From positions 20,687,572 through 20,751,571 of the forward strand of contig CM029380.1 of NCBI GenBank assembly GCA_017165825.1: a stretch of 64,000 nucleotides of DNA, given 5' to 3'. The notes beneath the pieces were generated by a model that saw nothing but the letters and a program-made list of their open reading frames with translations, searched no databases and was not told where the DNA came from. This document shows, piece after piece, positions 1 to 11,548 of the stretch (the first letter of the stretch is position 1; each line of letters begins with the position of its first letter). This DNA comes from Hepsetus odoe (lineage: Eukaryota > Chordata > Actinopteri > Characiformes > Hepsetidae). A program made the translations under genes and the position numbers.

Positions 1-3000
1 TCTGTAACATTATGTTATGAAAAAGGTACAACTCTGCCTCTTTCTCCTGGAAAAAATAACATATTTAAGACCTAAAGGACAATTTCTTTTCTGTGTGGCT
101 CCATTTATACTGTATGTTCTTAATGAACCAAAATGTACCTGCAGAGAAGCTTTTAGACCGTTTATACTTATTCAATGCTGATTTTAGGCCTGAATTGGCC
201 TTTAGAACTGAAAGATTAAATCATGTAGTTTCAGGACACAACTGAGATTAAATAATGCTTTGGGAATTTGTTTACAGCGTTATAAATGATATGAATACAT
301 TGTTTATCTTTTCCTATTGTCTTAATCATGCTGTGGTTATAAAATGAAAGTAGTACCATAGGAGAAAAAGGAACAGCTGACATCATTGATTCACATGCAC
401 GCACACGTTACCATGCCGGCTGGTTGTCATGGCAGCAACGTGTCCTGTCAACAGCAACTCACCTTGAATGAATGTACTGTAGGCCTGCGGGACCTGCAGA
501 CGCTTCCCTCCATCAGGCATGGGGGTAGAGTGGAAGTGCGTCAATCATTAAGTCTTGGTTCACGCCCATGGCAACGCTCCCTGTTTGTGTAGGTGCCTGC
601 CAGGACACGGCATGAGGCCAGCTGCCTGTGTCCCAGTTCACACCCCGGGGACAGCAAACACCAACAAGCCAACACCCTCCTCTGTTACTGCTCTTCAGTT
701 TACCCATTGACAGCATTTTTTCTAATAAGCATTAATCAAGGGCTGGGTTTCCCAGACGAAGCTTAAGCCCAGCCTTAGAGTAAACAGGACATTCAATAAT
801 GATTCTCTGTTTACACTGTAATTAAGTTTAAGATCAGGCGTTACCTTTGTCCAGGAAAGCAGCATCATATGCACTGAAACAAGTCATGTATTAAATTTCC
901 TGGATTAAAGCGTGTGCATCATTTCCACATGAATGAAATGTATTAGGAAACATGAACGCAGCTATTGGGTGATGAAATTGTATTGATATGATATAAAGCA
1001 CCATTTATTTTTCAGTGTATTTGATGCAAGCATATTTCATCAAATTTCAAAGCAAGCACTGATCAAGCCGTGTCAGAAGGGTGTTTTTCTTCTTCATTGT
1101 GCCTCGGTCAGCTTTCGCTCTGTTCACTTTGTTCTTCAAATCCGGCTGAGCAGCAAGCCACCTCTCATGTGCTGTCCCTATCCTTTCCCGGCAGGGCCAA
1201 GCACTTTGGGGGAGGTGGGTACGGTGCGTTTCCATGGCAACGGGCTCATGCGCTCATCCTCGAAGCCATCAGAGGAGGGCCTGTACCAGCAGGGTTGGCC
1301 GGCCTGGAATATACAGATAGAGAGGAGGAGGAACGGCAAAAGCTGCCTTCTCCTGGAACACACTGTGCTTAAAGTGGAAAGTGGCCTACAACCAGGTGGA
1401 ATTCCTGGCGGGCAGCAAAGTGCATCCTTCAAAGGCTGGAATATAATTGACCGATCTGTGATCCACCCACAAAAATGTGTTGTTGTAAGAAGCTGGCAAA
1501 AATCACCTTCAGCCCAATGAGAACAGCTGTATTTTTGCCATAATGCATCCATTTTCAGTGTAGCATTCATTTCAGATTATATTTATTTTATATTTGAAAA
1601 CGTTAGACCAGGATACAGTTTTCATACCATGTATTCATGCAAGTATTACTATCCACAAGAGTACAACAGTGTTGGTTTTATTCTAGCTAACTTTGCAACA
1701 GCTGCAAAAATACGCATTTTTGATTACAGGGTACAGTTCCTAACAGTTTTGTAAAAAGGTAACAATGAATTTACCTTAATCAGTTGCAAATTTACAATTT
1801 TATAAAGTTTCATTAATCCAATTGGGTTCAATCCCCAGCATTCATTACATAAATTCCTAAAATTACTATTGGGAATCCCTGTGGTGTCCATCGACTGCTA
1901 GCTCTATGGGTCACTGGTGCCGTCCAGTGTCCAATGTGACTCCAATGTCTTCATCGTAGTTTAAAGGCAGTTTTTACATCCATAAAGCAGCAATGATATA
2001 TTTGAAATCATTGCAGTTTCTTGCAGGTATCCTTCTGTTTTTAACAGTTCATTTTAATCTAATCCCAGCTTCAAGATGCATCATCACATGGTGGTCTGTA
2101 TCCAAGAACATCCCACATTAGACACTGCAACACTGCTATAGGAGGCAAGTGCACATGTTTACAATAAATCTACTTATGATCTACATTAAAGATCAATCAA
2201 GCAAACAAACAGTTACGTTAGGTTAATGTTCATTTGCTTTCCTCAGAATTCTAACGTAAACTGAAAGCATGCATCTTTGAGTTTCTTGCCCAATATTAGG
2301 CTGGTCTTAGTGATCATATGAGTAAAAGATCAACGCATACATGCTTACTGCTATTAAGGAGGGAATTACAGCCCAAATATCAGGATTAGACAGACTTTGC
2401 AGACAATATGACAGTCTGAATGGAAAGAAAAGAAAATGACTCATACGTTCGTTTGAGCAGGTATTCGTGCGCACATGTATGACTCATATGTATCCAAGAA
2501 TATCTGCAGGATATCTTTCCTCCAGCCTTTCACATATTTCCTATGAGAGGGCTACATACTGGAGAGCCCAACTAGGATTATCAGCCATTGATCTTTCCTG
2601 AATATGCGTTCTGCCTTCATAAACAGCTTAAAACAAGTAACCACATCCAACCTGAACAGAAACATTTCTTCCTTCATTTCAGTCGTGTAGACACTTGCAC
2701 GAACAAATTCTCAGAAACATATCTCTTCTCACATTAAACAACGACCCACTATTTTCCAGCCCTAATAAAGATTTAAACATGCAGAGATGCACACACACAC
2801 ATATGCACGCCTACACATGCACAGAGACACACACCAGCACAGCTAACACTGGAAATAAGCACTACCCGTCCACCTCCGCAGTTGGCTTGTAAACAAACTG
2901 AGAGTAACAATGAGCTCATGCTGTACCTAAAGAAGCAATGCCAAGAATCAGTGTAATGCCAATTGTGTTTGTGTCAATGCAAGGCAATTTGTGCAACAGG

Positions 3001-4073
3001 CAAGACGTGCACTTTTTAAGCACAAAGGAACTAGACTAGACAATAATTTGGTCATGGCTTCTTCTCTGTATACCAGGAGGTATGTCTCCATTGAAACGTC
3101 CAGTGTGTACACTGAATGCAGGCATGCTTTCGCAGTAATTGGGAAGCCTGTGTCAAAATTCTAATTAGTCATGCAATGCTGTTGAGGACTATGATGCTTT
3201 CAAAAGCAGGGAACAGGCTTTTACTTCACATGCACTGCACATTTTGTGCTTTCTTTGTGCCTGGCTGCCACACTTTTTCCATTTTTTATGTTTGTTAGAG
3301 CAGGGGATGTCTCAAGGACGTTGTATGAAGTAGGACTCCAGTGCGAACATGAAGCCCGGGGAGTTTGGATAGTCTTCCTCAACTCATCAACTTCTAAAAA
3401 ATTCCAAAAACTCAAGGCAAATGCTTGGAAGTTCTATGTTGCCCCAGTTGTGATTGTTTTTGTTTTTTACCACATGAAGCAAGTAGACCTGGCGATAGTG
3501 CATAGTGCTTCTCTCTTTTTTAATTGTACCCAATTTTATATCTCCTTTGTCGTTCTGCTTCCAAGGGCTTCCTCAAAGCATGATGCACAAGCCTGCAGGC
3601 CCAAAGATAGAGATTTTTCTGCAGAGATATTTCTGGAGGTAGGGGCTCGGTGGGAAAAAATGGGATAACTGAATGCCCATGAAATGTAATGCAATCACAG
3701 CCTATTAAAGAGACTTTTATTTACAGCACTTTTCCACCAAAATGGAACCAGTTCAGAGAGCAATTTTGTCTGTTGAACCAGCCCGCATTTCCTCCACCTT
3801 TGAGCAAAACTGCATAAATAAAGGATTTCATCAACAGAGGTGGGGCTACACAATGGAAATTAAAAAAGAGAAGGACACAGTTACTAATGGTGCCATAGTT
3901 CCTACTGGAAAAAATGGTTCCAGCATGCAATGGACTTTTCAGGTTTCAGAACTGAATATTAGAGAACCACTCTCATCATATTTCAATGGAAAGTGTCAGG
4001 GGTCTTTTCCAAAGTTGGCTTGAAATTTAGCATTTCTGTCAGTCTGGGGAACTGAACCCCCTGTAAAACAGTA
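1..4073. other. Gene-poor flank, no coding exon recognised
   Basis: I see no exon with recognisable protein similarity on either strand. The open frames here are short and have no domain or compositional signature. A small cluster of RFX X-box-like motifs lies at 407-1241 and is listed separately. The segment at 2790-2840 is CA-rich. It may be intergenic, or an intron of a gene lying outside the window. Confidence 0.5.
1228..1241. promoter_or_regulatory. Palindromic RFX X-box motif
   Basis: The sequence GTTTCCATGGCAAC is a full match to the X-box consensus GTNNCCATGGNAAC bound by RFX transcription factors. Imperfect relatives lie at 407-417, 423-439 and 564-575. No gene start was identified beside them, so function is unproven. 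Confidence 0.4.
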
Positions 4074-4960
4074 ATTGTATTATGTGTAAAAGTTTGGACA
4101 CTTTCCTAAGTCAGTAGTAACACCCCCTTTGGCAGATATCACAGCTTGCAAACACTTCTAGGCTTGTTTTAGGAATTTTCACCCACTCGTCCTTGCAGAA
4201 CGCTTGTACTTATGCAGCACTCTTGAGCTGTCTTCAATGCAGAGCATGCTTAAGATCCACCCACAGATTTTCAAAGATATTCAAGTGAAGGCCATTGCAA
4301 AAATTTCAGCTTTAGCTGAAGTATTTTATGGTGAATTCTGGACTATCTTTTGAATGATTGTACTCTTGTAGACGCCAGCTTCTTTTCAGCTTCGGTTCCT
4401 TGACTGGCTGCATTTTCCTCTAGAATGTGTTGATATTCATTAGAATCCAATATTCTGTCTAGCCATGCAATATTTCCTGCAGTACTGGATGCAAAACAAC
4501 TCCAAACTAAATGGGTCCATCCCCTTTGTTAACAGCTAGTAAAGGTGTTCTATTCATAAAATGAGATTCCTTCTGATGTCTCTTTCAAGCAAATCATGTT
4601 TCTGCAACAATAATGCACAATAGAACAATCCACCACTCCTTATGTCAGTTAAACCTTCTTGCTGGTCCTTTACCATTGTATCTGTGTCTTGCTTCACCTT
4701 TCTCTCCAACAGTTCTGAGGACTTTCTTGGTATTGAAGATCTTATCTTGACTTTCAAAGTTATTTTTACCAGCCATTTCTTTTACGACATTTCATACAGT
4801 GGAAGTTGCTAGCTGGAGGCACTTTGAAATCTTTTTATAGCCCTCCTCTGCTTTGTAAGCATCAATTAGCTTCGTTTTACAGATCCTCAGCCAGCTGCTT
4901 TGAGAAGTTCATGGTTGATGAGTGATGGCGCACATTTGAAAAGTATTCATTCATTTATGC
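4074..4960 (-). mobile_element. Decayed DNA transposon, Tc1/mariner-like
   Basis: Read on the minus strand, 4554-4800 resembles the helix-turn-helix and linker part of a Tc1-type transposase. It has a serine/lysine-rich start, then a segment around KDQQEGLTDIRSGG, then a short HDLLERDIRR-like stretch. The edge near 4090 has an AAGTGTCCAAACTTTT-type end on the minus strand. Stops and frameshifts interrupt it throughout, so it is a relic. Family assignment comes from remembered Tc1 patterns and was not tested. Confidence 0.45.
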
Positions 4961-6444
4961 ATTCATAATGCTCTAAAATCATCATCTTACACTTGCTCTT
5001 GTCCATTCTTGACTGGCGAAATGCAGGAAATATGATACATACCTTTAAGACCCAAAGTTTAATCACTAATATTATTGAGGGGAGGCTGAGGTTCTGCATT
5101 TCAGAGATTGGTATTGCAATGGCTAGCATCTCTTATTTCAAGTCTAGGCTTTCTAGTGTGAGGGACATGTTTCCTTTGGGAACTATGAAGCACTTAAGAA
5201 CATCGCTCTTCATAAAAGCGACTGGCAAATTATATAAATATAACGTTGCATTTGTATTGTCTGATGGCAAAAGATCAAGATCCAAAGAACTTTCTTATTC
5301 CTGCATCCTCCATGGCGTTTGTGGAATTTGTTGGGATTTGAGCTCCGATCCAGGGATAAGATGCAACCCTCTTGGCAGGTTGTTCTACTCAACAAACTAC
5401 ATTCTTGAACCATCACAGTCAGGGTTGTGTCAAAATACATTAATATCCTTTTGCGAAAAAGCATTATTACCCAAATTTAGAATTCAGAATGTTTTATAGA
5501 AATAGTGAATGCTGTGTATAATTTAGGATCCCAAATATGTCTGCAATTGGTGGACAGAGTCAGAATCATGAGAACATCTTTTTGGCATTCATGATTATTG
5601 ATATTAATGTTGCCTTTGGGTTTGTCCTTGGACTATAATGGTATCTGCCATGAGGCTAAAAAAGCCATGATGGCTTCAGATCAAAAACTGTGAATGAATC
5701 AATCAGATTAATAACCTTCAGTTTTGCCTGGAGGATGAAAGGCCACCATGCCAAATAATACTTATCACAGAAAATATGTCCTCAGACATAAGCAACACTC
5801 AAATAAACTAATAACACGGTCTTAAACAGCTTGTTTGGTTTGGAAACATCGTATGCATGCGTGATAACAACTGTGTATACTAGTCACAGCACAGTTTGTA
5901 GGCAAAGGATAAAAAACTTCCATCAAGACTTCACCTGGACTTCACACAACACCACTGGAAAAAATTATAAACTGGAAATCTGTTAACAATGATAAATTAC
6001 TTGTCAGTTAATTTATGTGCAAGTGATGTGATCATCTTTAGGGAAGGAAAACAAACAAAACGTGTCAGTGATTTAAACCACAGCATTGTGGATTACACCT
6101 TATGTATGGGACATAAAAGTGTAGGATGTAGGATGGAAAGGTACAAGAATAAGTTCTGCAAAAGTAATGTCAGTTGCTAATCTGTTTAACCATTGTGTTT
6201 AAATTCACAGTATACCAGAACAATTAGCTATTAAAGACAGCAGCCCACTAAACACACTGCTGAACATTTCTATATGTTGGTAAGGATATATTTTTGGCAA
6301 CCCAGTATCCTGGCTGAGCTCTAACATGTGACTTACATAATCACTACGTCCCCTGGTCTGAATCCAGACCTGAATCCACAGATTTGCACTGCAGGATAAG
6401 AAGGCCCTAAGGCATAAGGAAACTCTGAAAAGTTATCTTTTAGT

Positions 6445-6445
<1 letters not shown>
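4961..6445. other. Noncoding stretch, nothing recognised
   Basis: The open frames here, including one of 168 codons at 4993-5499, have no recognisable domain, splice context or family similarity. AT content is high. I see no RNA gene or repeat family I can name. Confidence 0.4.

Positions 6446-6497
<52 letters not shown>
6446..6497. repeat. (GA)n microsatellite
   Basis: This is about 52 bases of uninterrupted GA dinucleotide. Confidence 0.97.
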
Positions 6498-6501
<4 letters not shown>

Positions 6502-6713
6502 GTGAGAGAGCATGAGAGAGGATGTGTTAGTAAAGGAATGAAATCATTAACTTAGCAGTTTAAAAACCAGCTGTAGGATGAATTGTTCCATTTTTGTGGT
6601 TGGCAGCTACTCTTTTAATGGAATCTCATTATTTCCAATTTAACACAAGATCTCAAAACACAGGTAATAAGTTTGGCTGGTAGTGAGTCTTTTCATTGCA
6701 AAGCAGGCAAACA

Positions 6714-6727
6714 CTGCCCTCTACTGT
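6714..6727 (-). promoter_or_regulatory. CTCF-like motif, weak
   Basis: CTGCCCTCTACTGT on the plus strand is the reverse complement of a near match to the CTCF core CCASYAGRKGGCRS, with the first position mismatched. This is a motif match only. Confidence 0.25.
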
Positions 6728-6913
6728 CAACCTAAGTACAAATGCACTTTGGTGGACATACCAGGCATAGTCTTTACACCTTTACACCTTTAGTTGTCTC
6801 ATGATGCATTGAGCATCATTTCTAATTTGTCTTATATTTAATTTACACATAAGTTCCTCAGGAACACAGTTTCACAGTTTACACTTTCACCTGTATTTTA
6901 CCAAGACATTGGT

Positions 6914-6915
<2 letters not shown>

Positions 6916-6944
<29 letters not shown>
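6916..6944. repeat. (GA)n microsatellite
   Basis: A second, shorter GA tract of about 29 bases lies about 420 bases after the first. Confidence 0.95.
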
Positions 6945-6947
<3 letters not shown>

Positions 6948-7587
6948 AATGGAAAACTGTGGTAATGTACAGGAAGCTGCTGAGTGCGTGTGTGGGAGGT
7001 TAATGCAGAGGACAGCACTCAAGTTGGTCCTGAGGTTAAGATATTTATAATCTACCTCATCCTCCAGCGTGTCTTCTCAGGTTTCGTTAAAGAAACATCT
7101 TTATCTAGGCCATTGCACATTGCACACCTCTAATGCATTTCTCGTGAGTTTTGCTTGAATTAAAAGCAATGGAGAACATGTATAGGCTCCTAAAAGAGGC
7201 TGAACACCGATGCACGCATGCAAGTGGACAGTCAAACTTTCAGTGCATGGTGCAAGGGATCATAATGTACCAGTGTAACATTTCATTGATTTTGTTGTTA
7301 AGTGGGTGTTTTCCTATTTACTTGCTTTTTCTGCATGTATCAGACAATTGCTGGACAAGTCTCCTTGGACTTACTTGGAATGAAGGATCATACTAAGGGT
7401 CTCAAATGGTGCTAAATATAGGACAGCGTCAGTCTCAAACCCACAAGATCTTGGTCCACAGCTGAGTCTCCTTCCCTGACAACCACCACCCCAATATTCA
7501 TTTACATTTCACTGCCATGTCATTAGAACTGGTCATCTATTCCTCTTTTTTTTTACTCTAAATATAAATGTTACAATAAACAGTTAT
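6945..7587. other. Noncoding stretch, nothing recognised
   Basis: There is no recognisable exon or repeat between the second GA tract and the SINE that follows. An 81-codon open frame at 7151-7396 has no family signature. Confidence 0.4.
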
Positions 7588-7915
7588 GGGTGGTGTGGTG
7601 CACAGTGGGTAGCTCTGTTGTCTCACAGCTAGAAGGTCCTGGGTTCAATTCCAGGTCTTTCTGTGTGGAGTTTGCATGTTCGCGGGTTCCCTCTAGGAGC
7701 TCTGGTTTCCTCCCACCATCCAAAGACAAGCACATCACAAGGGCTGGAGATGCTAAATTGGCCTTAGGTGTGAATGTGTGTGTTTGTCCTGTGATGGACT
7801 GATGACCTGTCCAGGGTGTATCCCACACCTTTTGCCCTGTGAGTGCTGGGATAGGTTTCAGCACCCCCCACGGCTCCAATTGGGACAATAACAGCTCAGA
7901 AAATGAGTGAGTGAT
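7588..7915 (+). mobile_element. tRNA-derived SINE with L2-like 3' tail
   Basis: The head carries tRNA-like pol III promoter boxes: a CAGTGGGTAGC-type A box and a GGTCCTGGGTTCAATTCC-type B box. The body contains a TTTGCATGTTCGCGGG segment. The tail, around GATGGACTGATGACCTGTCC and ending in AAAATGAGTGAGTGA, is shared with several elements in this window. It is near full length and the best-preserved copy of this family here. The L2-type tail attribution comes from general knowledge of fish SINEs. Confidence 0.75.
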
Positions 7916-9719
7916 TGAGAAACAGTTATCAAAGCCAAAGAAAGACTGGTAACCCTTCACTGTAGAGAAGCGTTCCTAAAATTAAATCATCACATAAGAC
8001 ATTCAGATTAATCTATATAGATTTTTCCAACAAGCGCCTATTGTTATCACGTTATCCATTATTATAGACGTTATGTTACCCTTTAAACACAGCCCTGCAT
8101 GGAAAGTCCTACGGCACTGTAGGTCCATTTATATATTTAATTAATTATTTACTTGTTTTGCTTAATGGTTTGTACTTTATTCCCTTTTCTTGATTTTTAC
8201 AGAGCTTTGGAGGGGTGAACTAATAAAGATCTGAACTTTCACTACAAGTGAATTCTAATGTTAGCAACATTAGATTAGTTCTGAACGACAAACTCTGAAC
8301 CTCAAGCGTGTTGATTGATAGACATCTTGGTTCAGTGGAAAGTATGAAAACAGTATGTATGTTTCACTGAAATATTCCTTTAAGTTCCTTGTTCAGAGGC
8401 CTGCGATAAAGAGTAGCCATTCAAACCGTCCCATTCCAAACACGAGTGCATGCACCCACTGGAGTGGACAGTTGAACAAACATCTGGATTGTTTTGTGCA
8501 CCAGTGGCTCAGACTGCAGCCCTTTCTTTTGTTGGCTTTACGTGCTGGATAGGAGCTGCATGTTCTAAAACAGGCCTCTGATGAACTTTGAACAATGATG
8601 AACACTGAACACTGAGCACTGAACTCTTTAAGGAGGTGTTTCCTGTCTGCTGAAGACCTGTATTCTGCTTGACTTTCACACAGTAATCCTGACACTGTTA
8701 TAGAATAACAGATGTCTGAGACGTTTCATCAGGAGACAAAGCTGGTGATGCAGGATTCTTTTTATAAATGCACTACGCGTCAGACTTCACATTGTGTTGG
8801 GTTCGGTTTCATTTCATCCTCACAGACCCACATTTCCAGGTCTGCCAGGGTTCACTGTAAAGTTCAAACTGTCCAAGAAGTGTCTGAGCCTTACCGCCTG
8901 CTTATTTCCAGTCATTTGCTTTATTCAAATGAGTATCAGTGACTTAAAGAAAATCATGATCAACAAGGTTCCTCCATGCAGCACATTACATTTAAATTAC
9001 AATAAAATGAGTTCAGATGTATTTAAGCACGTAATGCTTGCATCATATAATGCTGTTTTCATACATGAAGCCTCTCTCTTTTTGTGGGAAACAAGGCAAT
9101 TGGGCAGATGGTTCCTTACTTGTTCTTTACACACTTTTGTGCCTTTGCAAAAGCAGTTCACACACAAAAAAGAGCAAACAAAAGGTTTAAATATTGCATT
9201 TGCATGAGAAGTTCCTCCATGAATATGAATGAAGTGCCAATGCAGGTAAATCAGGCCATCAGAGGCCTTTGAGAATCAGAAGAATGGAAATAGCAAACGA
9301 TCCGATAGACCAAGGATGACTTAGCAGTAGCTGTGGATGTAAACTTGTAGAAACTAAAAAGAAATGAGTACTAATACACAAGCAAAATTCAGAACTTGTA
9401 TAAAAGCAAGAAATGCAAGTGAAAAAAATCTGGGGATGTGAAGAGCAGGCGTCTCTGACTTGATGGAATCTGATATAATATTGCTGTGATCCATTTGTTT
9501 CTGTAAAATGTGTTAAAAGTAGGATGTGTTACTACTCTCTGTTTAACTTTAGAGACACGAGAATGTTCTCAGTGACGAGAAGCCACTTGCATCTAAATGA
9601 CTGTGTCTCGTGTAAAGAGTGTCTTATCTAGGTCAGCACACACTACAGAGTTTGACTGGTTTTCATGAGTATGAGTGGAACACAAGATGGTGTAGTGTTC
9701 CGTAACAAGGCTCCGACTC
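7916..9719. other. Noncoding stretch, nothing recognised
   Basis: Open frames here, up to 137 codons at 8794-9207, have no recognisable domain or splice context. I see no named repeat in this part. Confidence 0.4.
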
Positions 9720-9965
9720 CCCACTGTCCCGGGGCAGCCTGGAAGCTTTTTCTCCTTGTGTCTGTGAGTCTCCCCAGAAACTTTGATGTGGACCCACAGT
9801 CCAAAGACATGGACATTAGATGGACTGGTGATGTTAAGTTGCCCTGTTGGTGTGACTGTGTACGTGTTTGTCTGCTTGTCCTCCCTGTGATGGACAGGCA
9901 ACCTGTCCAAGGTAATTCTTTGCCTTTCACCCTGTGGGTGCTGGGATGAGCTGTAGCTCAAAATG
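9720..9965 (+). mobile_element. SINE with L2-like tail, diverged
   Basis: It belongs to the same family as the copy at 7588-7915. The CCAAAGACATGGACATTAG middle and the TGTGATGGACAGGCAACCTG tail are recognisable. The tRNA-like head has decayed or been replaced by unrelated sequence. Confidence 0.6.
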
Positions 9966-10037
9966 GATGGGTCTTAGGTATCTCAGATCTCAGGAGATCT
10001 TGAGAAACATGTATAAAAAATATTTTTTTCTAACGAC

Positions 10038-10170
10038 TCCCTGCGATGGGCTGGTGACCTGTCCAGGGTGTGTCCCCGTCCTTCGCCCTGTGTGAGCTGG
10101 GATGGACTCCAGCACCCCGCCGCAACCCTAATTAGGATAAGCGGCCCAGAAAACGACTGACTGACTAACG
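10038..10170 (+). mobile_element. 5'-truncated L2-like/SINE tail
   Basis: Only the tail module is present, from CCTGCGATGGGCTGGTGACC to a CTGACTGAC end. A 6-base CTAACG occurs at 10030-10035 and again at 10165-10170, compatible with a short target-site duplication. Confidence 0.6.
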
Positions 10171-10448
10171 TTACAAAGTATACTTATCTCTATTTGAATT
10201 TATTCTGATTATGTTTTGTGTTGCTGGAAAGAGGGTTAAGACTTTTGCACAGTCCTGTGTATATGTTCAGTATATACAGGCATGGATACATTTATTTATA
10301 TGCTTATAGCTCACTGAAACAATGATTTATTCCTCCAGAAAAGTGATACAATTAAATGCATTTCTAAAATATATTTGTGTTTTGCATGCGGTAGGGTAAA
10401 CTAAAAGGGTACAAGAATGAAAACAATATACAAATATAAGGCAAAACA

Positions 10449-10462
10449 CTGCCCCCTGTCGG
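10449..10462 (-). promoter_or_regulatory. CTCF-like motif upstream of cirbp
   Basis: The minus strand reads CCGACAGGGGGCAG, a good match to the CTCF core. It lies about 160 bases upstream of the inferred cirbp transcription start. A motif match is not proof of binding. Confidence 0.35.
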
Positions 10463-10529
10463 CCGCGTCCTTTCCTGCACCTTTAACCTCATTCAAACGG
10501 TAGACGGCGCTGTTAGAAGCACCACCCCT

Positions 10530-10609
10530 TAATGCATATTCATGAACCACGCGCAATATTCAGGAGTGACGCGTCATGAATATTCACGAGCCCCTGAAGC
10601 TCAAAACCG
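10530..10609 (+). promoter_or_regulatory. cirbp: cirbp proximal promoter
   Basis: There is no TATA box at the expected distance. The segment is dense in symmetrical motifs. ATATTCA occurs at 10536, 10556 and 10580, roughly two helical turns apart. A 10-base inverted repeat, ATATTCATGA at 10536-10545 and TCATGAATAT at 10574-10583, overlaps them. A palindrome TGACGCGTCA at 10567-10576 joins two CREB/ATF half-sites. The position just before the 5' UTR exon suggests promoter function, which is inferred. Confidence 0.5.
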
Positions 10610-10698
10610 GACTCCATTTTACAGTCTGTCTCATTCGCCCCTTGCAGCCGCTCGGTAGACAGTGGTTCGTGTCGCAAACCGAAAGAAATACACAAAAG
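10610..10698 (+). other. cirbp: cirbp exon 1, noncoding 5' UTR (start approximate)
   Basis: This exon is inferred as the leader. It ends with CACAAAAG followed by a GTAATT donor at 10699, and it sits 750 bases before the coding exon that begins exactly at the start codon. A split 5' UTR followed by an AUG-initial exon fits this gene family. The exact transcription start cannot be read from sequence alone. Confidence 0.55.
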
Positions 10699-11448
10699 GT
10701 AATTCGCTGAAATGCGTTTTATTATTCTGGTTGACTACGTTGTATGTTTAAACGTCGAAGTATTGCTGTTGAACTTAAGGCTATGATGTTTTTGTGCGAT
10801 GTGTGGTATTGCAATGAAAATCGACAAATGCCTTATCGAAATGTTTTTACAAATATCTTTGCATGTGTGTATATATAATATATATCGTAAAAAGTGGCGA
10901 TATGCAGTAAATCGTCGGTTAAGTCGCAGCCGCGTGTCCTTTGTTCTGAGGCGCATGGGCGGCAAACCGGTTTATTCCGGTTGAAACCAGATTCGCTGAC
11001 CTACATCTCGAGGAAAGCGGTCAGTGGGTGAATGAAAGGGTGTGAAGGCGGGGAAGTAGATTAAATACTGAAAAATAACCCACAAATTATTAACAGGAAG
11101 TGTGAAAACCGACCTTTTCTGTTAACTCTGTGGAAAAAGGCGGGTGACCTAATTTTCACTGCGCCATTTCTGACCAAACGCTGCGGGGCTGATTGTGATC
11201 CAGCAGCTCCACTTAAACGCCTCCGTAGCGCTCTGCGTTTCTGAGAAAGGTTTTATTTATGGCCAGTGTTGAGATTTCGATGTTTAGTTGGGGTTTTTTT
11301 GTTCTCGAATACACCGTTGTTCACAACGTGCGCGGACGTGGTGTGGGGGAGGGGCGGGGAGGGCCGCGACAAAGGAGCTCGTGCTTGGATGGAGTTTATG
11401 AAACAAAGATGGCGAACGAAAACCTTCACACATCCTCTCCTTTTTCAG

Positions 11449-11548
11449 ATGTCTGACGAAGGAAAGCTCTTTATTGGCGGTCTCAGCTATGACACCAATG
11501 AGCAGTCGCTGGAAGAGGCCTTTTCCAAGTACGGAACCATCGCCAAAG
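11449..11548 (+). CDS. cirbp: cirbp coding exon 1 (RNP2)
   Basis: It encodes residues 1-33, MSDEGKLFIGGLSYDTNEQS onward to AK. The donor is GTAAGG. It ends in phase 1, and the split codon completes as Val. Confidence 0.95.

Noticed and set aside
3246..3668. A 140-codon hydrophobic open frame
   Set aside because: There is no domain, splice context or homologue I recognise, and its composition fits random AT-rich sequence.
4993..5499. A 168-codon open frame
   Set aside because: There is no recognisable family, start context or splice sites. It is likely chance.
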